From NCBI GenBank assembly GCA_018340375.1, contig JAFFJZ010000001.1, positions 44,818,001-44,882,000 of the forward strand: a DNA stretch of 64,000 nt, written 5' to 3'. This document shows, one piece after another, positions 56,396-64,000 of the stretch. The position numbers and the translations under genes were made by a program. A model generated the notes under the pieces. That model worked only from the letters and a program-made list of their open reading frames with translations, ran no database searches and was not told where the DNA came from. This DNA comes from Gonatopus flavifemur. Taxonomy: Eukaryota; Arthropoda; Insecta; Hymenoptera; Dryinidae. Position 1 is the stretch's first letter, and each line of letters opens with the position of its first letter.

Positions 56396-57574
56396 AATGA
56401 TTATGTACGACACAAAAACTAACAATCATGTTGTTGGTTTGACAATAAAATATTGTTATATATATATATTGTATTAACCCACCATGAATAACGTAAAAGT
56501 ATCACCGTCGATGTTGCTCTACTGGCAACATTGTTATATTGTGAAGATTTTTAACAATTCAAATGTTTGATTTTGCAATATGATATATAGTTACATGAAG
56601 AATTTGAATATATTTACATATTTAGAAAATATTACTTATAGTTGAGAAAAAAATTTCTCGTCTAAATTCCCTGCTACGAAGATTCTATATAATATAATTC
56701 GCCCCGATTCATTTGTGAAAGAAAGACAATTTTGAGTTCAAATGTTGAAAAGTTAGCGTAGTGTCGCCGCTATCCAAAAAACGAGCAATTACGATCTTTA
56801 GATTCCAATGTCGCTCAATTCGACCTATGAAGAATGAACACTGGTTCGAATTCAGATTAGAACTGGGACTGGATTACGTGTGGGTTCGTATCAAGCTGCA
56901 ATCCCATCAATCTTAATTTTCAATCAATTTACACCACAATCGTTTCAAGGTAGATCGAAATTTGGATCGTGTTAACATAAGATCGAAGGCAGATTATTAT
57001 TTCAAGCTTTGGTTTCGACTCATATTTCAATTTGGATTCCTAAAACAAGTTGAATGTTCTCAAAATCGTATTTTCATCCAATTGTTGTTACTACACGGAG
57101 AGAAATTTGATGGTTGAGAGTGATAAAATACGTAGGTAATATCATAATGAAAATTGGTAAACTTAAACTATTGGGAATAGCATGGAGATGAAATTATCAC
57201 AATGGGAAACTTCACTTTGTCAAAAATTTCAAAATTTCTTCAGGAAAACTAACAAAGGTAATATTGATGATTCCAGGCAGTGCTAATACTTTTTACCATC
57301 AGCGATCGTAATGTTTCTTTACACTTTATTTCAAGATTCTCGCAAGCGAGAAATCTAAAAATCGAAGCAAAGGCAATAATTTTCACCATCAATGATAATA
57401 ATATCATTCACTGAAATGAAAAAAAAAATTTACTTGCAAAAACATATTTCCAGGTACATTTGTTAGTTCATGTTGTCCAACCTTCGAGTTATTACCACCA
57501 TATTTGTTGATTGCAATCATGTTATTTTTAATACATTCTTGAGTACAGTTTATAATGAAAAATCCTAATTACGC
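56396..57574. other. No gene seen; short TA microsatellite near 56457
   Basis: 'tatatatatata' near 56457-56470 is the only simple repeat. 'tacacggagagaaattt' near 57092 matches a CACGGAG end without a partner. No supported exon. Confidence 0.4.
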
Positions 57575-57655
57575 GGAGGGGATTTGAACTTGAGAATAGT
57601 GTACTTATATCTACCCTTAAACCTTACAATTAGAGCCGCTTTGCTACGCTTGCAC
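57575..57655 (-). other. tRNA-like relic (possible SINE head)
   Basis: On the minus strand 'tagcaaagcgg' fits an internal A-box and, about 50 bases on, 'agttcaaatcc' fits a B-box. A D-arm-like pairing (gcaa with ttgt) is possible, but the T-arm and acceptor stem do not pair well. It may be a decayed tRNA or a tRNA-derived SINE. Chance is not excluded. Confidence 0.2.
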
Positions 57656-57953
57656 TTATGAATTAGCTGTTTTGAAGTTTCATTGAAAGACTGAGCGAGG
57701 GAACCTAAACTGGACAACTTGTGTGCGATAATTTTGAAAAAATCTCGAGCGCTGTTGGAAAAAATTACCATCAGCGCTTGTATTATACCGATATATGTAT
57801 TATATCACAAAAATTTTGTTCGCTGCCACTACGATTTTTTAGCTGTGGCAGCAAAAAATGTTCCCTCCTCTAGCACAATCTGTCTGCTATTCTGTATATG
57901 ATTCTGAAAATGCTGCTAGTTCAGTAAGAAAATTTACTGCTTCAGTTAATCAT

Positions 57954-58271
57954 CCCAAGTAGCATCGGGATATACTATGTATGTTCTACAAATATTCGAA
58001 GTATATTCCATGCACATTCTAATGAGACCGTTTTATAGGTGCTATGTACATTCATCGAATATACGTAGTCGAATATACGATCGTACGTCAAATGAACGTC
58101 GATTGAATGGATATCGTACATTTCGAATATACTATGCACATACTAAGTATGCGTAAAATAGTCTCATTCGAATATTCTATGAGCGTTCATTGTATGCTCT
58201 TTGAATCTTATTCGTACATTCGATGAACGTTTCTATTTCGTATATACGTTGAACTTCCATTGCTGCTTGGG
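57954..58271. mobile_element. CCCA-ended element with ATTCGAATAT/GTAC words, AT duplication
   Basis: The ends 'cccaagtagcatcggg' and 'ccattgctgcttggg' are flanked by AT (57952-57953, 58272-58273). The homologous host copy near 2.25 kb has a single AT at that position (ttaatcATgttaatccc). Inside, 'ttcgaagtatattcc', 'gaatatacgatcg' and 'catcgaatatacg' words repeat in both orientations. Confidence 0.75.
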
Positions 58272-58760
58272 ATGTTGCTCCCAGCAATCCAGTGAGCTGT
58301 AGTGGCAAATTTTTCCTCAGGTCAGTGGAAAGATTTGCTAATCTGTGTATCCCAAACAGCACCGAAAGTTCTCGAGACGTTTTGAAAACGTGTCCAAAGT
58401 CCCACAGATGTTGGTTTCCAAAAGCACATTTTTCAAACGTCTTAGGAACATTCATTCATTGTGTTGGGGAGCACGTTTTGGGGACATTGTTCACACATGG
58501 TATGGTACGTTTTCAGAACGTTTTCGAGACGTTATATGGAAACCAAGTATTTTATCTCCAACCTATACAAATGTATATTTATAGTTTTACTAGGGAAAAA
58601 ACTACCAAACAACCATAAAAATATGTTTTGTATTGAATATTTGGGAAGATTCCTTTCCAGAAGTTCAAAACTATTGGCAGAATGTAAGTTATCAAGAATT
58701 AAGTCAATATATTAAGATTCACACAACCTCAAAATTGACGCGAAACGAAATTTCAATATC

Positions 58761-59397
58761 CCCGAGAAAAAAATGGATTAGATCTAAAGAGATCTAATGA
58801 GATTTAATTTGATCTTTTTGGATCAAAAATATGGAATGCGGTAGATCTGTCTGAATCTAAATAGATATAGATAGATCTACGCAGACCTCAGTACAAATCA
58901 AAGCTCCTTTTGTATTTAGATCTCTGTAGATCGAAATAGACCTGTCTAGATCTAAATTTATCTATTCAGATCCAAATTGATATACGTCAGTTTACAGCTT
59001 TTTTTATCCTGATCCATGTAGATCTACTTAGATCCAAGTAGATCTATTGTTATCCAAATAGATACATCCCAAGTAATACAACAGGTTAGAAATGCTAAGA
59101 AGGTTCTTTGAAGTTCTGAGTATATTTTATGAACATTCATAGAATCTTCGCATGGGACTGTTGCGGATAAGTATATTCTATGCATATTCTTAGGATGTAT
59201 TTCTCGAATTTATCCAAAACAGTCTCACCTGCACATTCTATGCATGATCTCAGAATTAACGCAGAATGTTTGAAATGTTCTTGTGTTACTTGGGATCATT
59301 TAGATCTCAGCAGATCTACCGCATTCCATTTTTTTTATCAAAAGAGATGCAATTAAATCCAATTTTATCTCTTCAGATCTAATTCATTTTTTCCCGG
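58761..59397. mobile_element. CCCGAG-ended AGATCT-word element, copy 2
   Basis: 'cccgagaaaaaaatggatta' (58761) is mirrored by 'taattcattttttcccgg' (to about 59397). The body is 'agatctaaagagatc', 'agatagatctacgcag', 'gtagatctacttag' words. It is the same family as 43191-43499 and is interrupted by 59068-59294. Confidence 0.75.
59068..59294. mobile_element. CCCA-ended element with AGAATGT/ATTCTA words, AT duplication
   Basis: The ends 'cccaagtaatacaacagg' and 'ttcttgtgttacttggg' lie between AT dinucleotides (59066-59067, 59295-59296). Inside, 'tattttatgaacattc', 'attctatgcatattctta' words repeat. It is the innermost of the nested insertions. Confidence 0.75.
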
Positions 59398-59765
59398 CTC
59401 TGCAATGTATTAAAGAGATGCAAATGTAATTTATCAAATCTATCGATACAGGCTCCACCGCAGTTCATTTGCATCTCCTCGAAATGGAGAATATTAAAAG
59501 ATTTGGCACAAGTTTGATCCTTAACAAATTCTCATTTAACATGTTTCATAAACGTTCCATAGAAACCTAAATAAGACTATACGGGACATTTGTACATTCC
59601 TGGAATGTCTATGCGACATTTTTAAAACGTCCTGGAACATTTTTTGAACGTCCTTCTTGTGACCAAGTACGTTTTCTGAACGTCCGAAGAACGTCTCAGT
59701 GCTGTCTGGGATAACACCTCGATTTGCTGTTTTAGCAAATTTTTGTTCTCCCGGAAGGAGTTAGA

Positions 59766-60507
59766 ATTAAAAATCAATTCAAAGAAACCACAAAACCTCG
59801 AAAAGAACATGTGAAATTTTGTTATCAATAATGAAACCATGTTCAATTTATATATTGAATCAATTGAGAAATCGATTATAATATTGCATATAAATGATTG
59901 TCAATTCACATCAATATCGCATATTATCCGACGCATTGGCACAATTTACATGAACCCTATACAACGACTGACTCCACTAGAATTCAAATTTAGCTAAGAC
60001 CGGGAAATCCAAGCGCCCGAGTTTGCTGTCAGATAATAAACGAACGAGGGGAATTTCATGAACTTCTAACAAGGTAATTTTGGTCTTTTGGTTGAAGATC
60101 GTGATTTTCACGGTATTTTAAACATCAAAGAAAATTTCAGACACCGTTTGAAGTCAGTTGTTGTGGAATACTTTTTTCCTTTCAATTATTCAGGCTAATA
60201 AAAGTGGGAAAAAGTTCTTTCTAATTAAATTCTACCTTTCTCCTTTTCAAAAGTGGTCTTCATCACAACAAGATATCTGTTTACAGCATCTTTTCAGATG
60301 ATTGAAGGTGGTTTTTCTTCCTCAGACTTCTCTATCCTTTTCTTTCGGACGGTTTCCTGACCTGAAGCCCGTAACAATTCAATTTTATAAAGAGGAATCA
60401 CTTCCCTTATTGGATTTCTCGAAGATCTTCTTTTCAATTCATATCGTGAGGAGAGGAAGGTGAAAAGTTTCGATAAGCAATGATAATATCGTAGTATCTC
60501 ACAGTAT
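59766..60507. other. No gene seen
   Basis: No supported exon or repeat. Confidence 0.35.
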
Positions 60508-60982
60508 ATACGTGTGAGATTTGTTGTACTGAAAATGGAGAGTCTTCATAAATGGTTCATAAATTCAACGTTCATCAATAAATTTCATCTATGCACAAAC
60601 CAATTTGTATACTGATCCTCATTTGAATGTTTAACTACATTTGATGGCAAAGAATATCAAAGATATTTATACGTGGCTTTAAATTGATGCGTTTCAACGT
60701 TTTTGAGAATTATTAATTACCAAACAGTGGTTTTCTCTGTATCATCAAATTGACTTACCACTATCACCAAATTACCTCCATCATCACCAGTTTACCTACC
60801 TCAAATACAAATTCACTTATCTATGGATATTTTGATTCAGATCAAAGCTGGAACGTTGGTGTTCAATACAATTATTGAAAACATGTGGAACAACAAACTA
60901 AATGAGGTATAGATTCCTATTCATCAATTTACAGAAGTTATTCACAATCAAACACAGAATGTCACCAAATTACATTCCCTTA
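60508..60982 (-). repeat. 474-bp dispersed repeat, copy 2 (inverted)
   Basis: It is the reverse complement of 53030-53503 with roughly a dozen single-base differences. The flanks are unrelated, so the ends of the unit are defined by comparison. The two copies are 7 kb apart in opposite orientation and could pair or recombine to invert the DNA between them. Confidence 0.85.
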
Positions 60983-61029
60983 TCCTACATTCCTTATATC
61001 GAATTTAGGGCTTTCCACAGAATTCTACG

Positions 61030-61128
61030 TAAGTGGAAAAATTTTTGAGATGATATATAATTTTATATAAACTACATTGAATTATATACAAATTATGTAT
61101 AATTTTAAATATTTTTCACTCAGTTGGT
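61030..61128. repeat. TATATAATT foldback, about 99 bp
   Basis: 'gtggaaaaatttttgagatg' on the left pairs with 'ttttaaatatttttcactc' on the right around 'tataattttatataaac' and 'aattatatacaaattatg' words. It is the most compact copy of the tatata-type family. Confidence 0.55.
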
Positions 61129-61199
61129 GAAAATGTCTAGAGCATTCCTATTAGCAGGACTGCGTGGTTCATTGATATTATTTATATTATTATAATAGA

Positions 61200-61480
61200 A
61201 ATAGTAGAAATTTTGGATGGGAAACCACTAGAGTCTGACGAGGCATGTCTGATTTCCTATCAGGTCCTCATCGGGTTTCCCCTATTTCGCTCGACTTTGT
61301 GGAAATCTCATCCGAACCCTTTTGTACCTATTTGAATCCTATTACGGAAATCAGGTAAGTCCTTTGTAAGGACTTCATAAGATTTTCCTCATTCACGGTT
61401 TCCGGATTCTCACCTGATCAGGACCTTATTAAGAATAGAAGATGCCTGATCACATTTCTATCAGGGATATATCGATCACA
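61200..61480. repeat. CTGATTTCC/CAGGT word tract
   Basis: 'tgtctgatttcctatcaggt', 'acggaaatcaggtaagtcc', 'tcacctgatcaggacc', 'gatgcctgatcacattt' recur in both orientations across about 280 bases. It belongs to the word-iterated class. Clean ends were not found. Confidence 0.4.
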
Positions 61481-61866
61481 TTTAAATTATATGTAAAAAC
61501 AGTGAGTACCATTCTTGTATGAATTGTATAAGAATTTTTATATAGTTCATACAAGGTCAGTTCCGTATGATATTCAATCCTCATTTATTCGATCAGTTCG
61601 CGATTTTTAAAAACTAAAATGTGAAGGAATATTCATCTAATTTCGATCGAATTTAATGATATTACTGATCGAAGAAGCACTATAATTGAAATCACACAAA
61701 TTTGAGTGTTCGATTGATTTGTCTATTCGTGTTATTACATCGATCACATGATGGAATATCAAAAAATGAATTAGTTCTGAATTAAGTAATCATCTACCAC
61801 TTGTATTTACCAATCTAATTCATCAAGTGTCGTATACACCAAGTACATACACATTAAGAATTGTCA

Positions 61867-62035
61867 GCTCTTGCGGGAGCAAGATCGCGCTCGCAACGCG
61901 TTGTAACTGTATTGTCGAAAGTCTATTCTCTCAAAGCACCGATGAACATGACTATGTTGAATCCAGTCGTTGAGTATACCTTGAATCGGTCACACGTTAA
62001 TGACACACGTGAAACAAAATGCCTCATAAGCATGG
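61867..62035 (+). CDS. Candidate exon ending in a strong donor, unknown product
   Basis: The segment is CpG-richer than its surroundings ('agatcgcgctcgcaacgcg'). An open frame runs through it (SRSQRVVTVLSKVYSLKAP, then NRSHVNDTRETKCLISM) and ends in a consensus donor 'agcatg|gtaagg' after 62035. The 5' side could be a weak acceptor ('gaattgtcag' to 61866) or a transcription start, in which case the first in-frame ATG is at 61945. The downstream exon would lie outside the visible matches. No family is recognised. Confidence 0.3.
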
Positions 62036-62580
62036 TAAGGGACTTAACGCAGTATCCGAGCTTATATTTTGTCATCACTCGTTCGAGCCTAACGCCTTGC
62101 TATTATGCGTTCTTTTGGTGTTGGAGTGAATTTATGTTTCTTCAAAACTTCTTTCCGGTATTGTGTTCTCGATTCACGACAGTGTTGAGCTGTAATGAAC
62201 TTATATGATTAATCGTGATTCATTAAACTTATTACCTACTGTTTTAGATCTTGTGCTTTGTGTATGCATGTGATTCACAGTGGACATTACCGTGTTGTTA
62301 AGATACATACACAGAGCATTGTTCCCACAACGAATTGTATGAAACAATGTGAACATAGATACAGAATTTCCAGTTATCAAATATTTTATAAGCAAAAACA
62401 TCATATCAAAGCACAGGGTTCTAAAAGCTTTTAATAATTGATACTGACTTCCGAAGTTATTGAATTCTCTTTTATGTTTTCTTTGTGAATCTATCGAAAC
62501 TTCATTTTTGCATCCTTTTATCCTTCTTACAGAGCTCATAAGTGACTAACTTCCGATTGAATTTTATATTCATCTTTGTC
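62036..62580. other. No gene supported
   Basis: A 112-codon minus-strand frame (62201-62539) has a real ATG and a hydrophilic start but no domain or splice support. Confidence 0.35.
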
Positions 62581-62582
62581 AT

Positions 62583-62853
62583 CCCAGACAGCACAAATGA
62601 TCATTTTGAATTCACAAAAACTTCTGAAAGAACTTCTTGAACAGTCCCCGTTGTGACAGTAAAAATGAATTCAATATGAACTCAATGAACTCAAAATGCA
62701 TACATGTTGAATGCCTGAATAGTTCTTTATGAATTCGTAATATGAATTCTTTCTGAAGATTAAGTTATTCATCAAGAGTTCAAACTATTCATAATGAATT
62801 CATGTTTACTGTCATAACAGCAGCTCTTTGCGGGGACTTTTGTGCTGTATGGG
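62583..62853. mobile_element. CCCA-ended element with GAATTCAT words, AT duplication
   Basis: The ends 'cccagacagcacaaatg' and 'cttttgtgctgtatggg' are flanked by AT (62581-62582, 62854-62855). The interior repeats 'tgaattcataatg', 'atgaattcaatatgaa', 'aatgaattcatg' in both orientations. It shares end sequences with the elements at 18583 and 58351 but uses its own variant of the word. Confidence 0.8.
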
Positions 62854-62855
62854 AT

Positions 62856-63482
62856 GCATTTCGTAGTGATTCTCAGTTGTTAATATTACGTAGATGAAAA
62901 TATTTTTGAGGATTCTAATCAGTGGTCGGTAATGATAGATATTTCGGTCGAGATGATTTATTGAGACTGGAATAATCAATAAACCTCATTTGATTAAATT
63001 GAAATGAAATATCCATCATGCAGAGGTACAATAATGTTATTATGTAATCATATCAGCATTATGGAGGGAAAATAGAATTATTGAACTCCAATGTTCTATA
63101 TTTGTGAGATAACCTTTTTGTGGGATAAAATTTTGTTTCAGAGTGAATTTTTGAAACTTCACTTTGAGCATGGGTTTGTTTCCAAATTTTTTCATATTTC
63201 AGCGTGATTTGATAAGTCTTACGACGTTTATTTAAGATTCAACTGGTTTTGTCAAACTATTCTAAATATTATTCCATTTGCATGTAATGTATAAAATGAC
63301 CTCTATAACTGTCACGATGACGGATAAGAGCACAGATAGATAAGACAAACGACCCTTTCTCCTATTCACGATGAGCGTTGGAGGTCGATGAAACTTTCAT
63401 TTAGATTACAGTATTCCTATCTAATTTGTATTTTATCAGAATCAAATATATAGAACAGTGACGAATACACTCTCTATAAATA
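62856..63482. other. No gene seen
   Basis: No supported exon or repeat. Confidence 0.4.
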
Positions 63483-63632
63483 TGAAAGAGTGAGAATTCC
63501 ACTCAAACGGAAAGATAGGTTCCCTTTTGGCTGCCTAAAGAGTGAGATTCCATTCTTTTGGACTGAAAATTCACTCTTTAGACAGCCAAAAGGGAACCTA
63601 TCTTTTCGTTAGTGTGAGTTCTCACTCTTTCC
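63483..63632. repeat. 150-bp near-perfect foldback
   Basis: 'gaaagagtgagaattcc' on the left pairs with 'gagttctcactctttc' on the right, and 'ataggttcccttttggctg' pairs with 'cagccaaaagggaacctat'. The arms are about 62 bp. The 65-codon plus-strand frame that starts here is a by-product. Confidence 0.75.
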
Positions 63633-63647
63633 AATTTAGAGAGCACG

Positions 63648-64000
63648 CACGGAAAAAAGTAATTAGCTGCGAGATGGACAGCCATTTTTTAGCTTCTACC
63701 CTTCTAGGGTTTCACGATTGGCCCAATAATGTCACATGACTGAGGCATAATCGCACAATAATGGCACTCATTAATGGGCTAACAATTACTGGCTGCTGGA
63801 TGATAACTTGGGGTTGATTATCGGCTTTTTCCATTGCTGGGTACTTTGTCAGTCAATAATGGGCCATATCTCGACCAGCAATAATCAATTAATCAATCGC
63901 CATACAAAATCCATCCATCAGTGACATTTTGGCTAATATTGCTAAGAAAATACACTCAAAGAAAAATCTGGTTCGTATAACCAGGCGACGTAGTTATTTT
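63648..64000. repeat. CACGGAAAAAA end followed by CAATAATGGC words, cut by the window edge
   Basis: 'cacggaaaaaagtaattagc' starts a relative of the 35329 element. From about 63710 the sequence changes to 'cccaataatgtca', 'cacaataatggcac', 'gtcaataatgggcc', 'ccagcaataatc' in both orientations, another iterated word, probably a nested element whose right end is outside the window. Confidence 0.5.

Larger units (their letters stand above)
58351..59710. mobile_element. CCCA-ended element with GTTTTCGAACGT words, split by an insertion
   Basis: 'cccaaacagcaccgaaag' at 58351 pairs with 'cagtgctgtctggg' ending 59710, and AT lies on both sides. The left half repeats 'gacgttttgaaaacgtg', 'gtacgttttcagaacg'. 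The right half repeats 'aaaacgtcctggaac', 'tacgttttctgaacg'. The AGATCT element at 58761-59397 separates them. Confidence 0.7.
57815..59765. mobile_element. Four-level nest of transposons in a GCTGTGGCAGC host repeat
   Basis: The host repeat (words 'ctgtggcagcaaaaaatgtt', 'cagcaatccagtgagctg', and 'gatttgctgttttagcaaat' at the far side) is broken first at 57952 and again at 58349. Into it went an element at 57954-58271 and a larger one at 58351-59710. The latter holds 58761-59397, which holds 59068-59294. Each level can be removed to restore continuous words on both sides. Confidence 0.65.

Noticed and set aside
62201..62539. 112-codon minus-strand frame with a real ATG
   Set aside because: Hydrophilic start but no domain, no signal peptide and no splice support; within chance expectation for this composition.
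1..64000. Endogenous virus or polydnavirus-type proviral segment
   Set aside because: No viral structural or replication gene, direct terminal repeat or gene cluster is visible; repeats are all of small DNA-transposon type.

Overview
The window looks like AT-rich nuclear DNA of an arthropod, most likely an insect. The reasons are spliceosomal introns with GT..AG ends, one animal-type aquaporin gene whose two pore-lining elements lie on separate exons, and long gene-poor stretches full of short non-autonomous DNA transposons. I cannot name the species from the sequence.

The only gene I recognise with confidence is a plus-strand aquaporin at about 6.16-13.0 kb. It has three visible coding exons (6164-6351, 6441-6584, 12324-12761), phase-0 introns of 89 bp and 5.7 kb, and a probable 112-bp intron in the 3' UTR. 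Its aromatic/arginine filter keeps Phe and Arg but has Cys where water-selective aquaporins have His. That fits the insect entomoglyceroporin lineage, although Cys is unusual there. The 5' end is unresolved; a TATA-like site at 4451 is one possible promoter. All other coding calls are weak: a last-exon-like segment at 38425-38634 with acceptor, stop and AATAAA; a secreted-protein-like minus-strand reading frame at 44753-45440 that needs a +1 shift; an exon-like segment ending in a good donor at 61867-62035; and small frames at 28.0, 34.4 and 37.1 kb.

The rest is dominated by foldback (inverted-repeat) elements of 0.1-0.9 kb, often nested. Several belong to families seen two or more times: the CACGGAG...GCTGTGACAGC family, MITE-A, the CCCA-ended family with AT duplications, the AGATCT-word family, the CCAGGG-ended family and a 474-bp near-identical inverted pair. 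Many share one design. Their ends are conserved and their interiors are built from one short word repeated in both orientations (CTCTGAAT, AGATCT, TGATCATGCC, GAATTC, GTGCAC, AAGATATCT, AGTACTG), a different word in each element.

Comparing filled and empty copies inside the window reveals some target-site duplications. They are TA for a CACTGTAAAAA-ended element, TTAA for a piggyBac-like MITE, and AT for a CCCA-ended family. At 57.8-59.8 kb the elements are nested four deep. The 5.7-kb aquaporin intron owes most of its length to such insertions.
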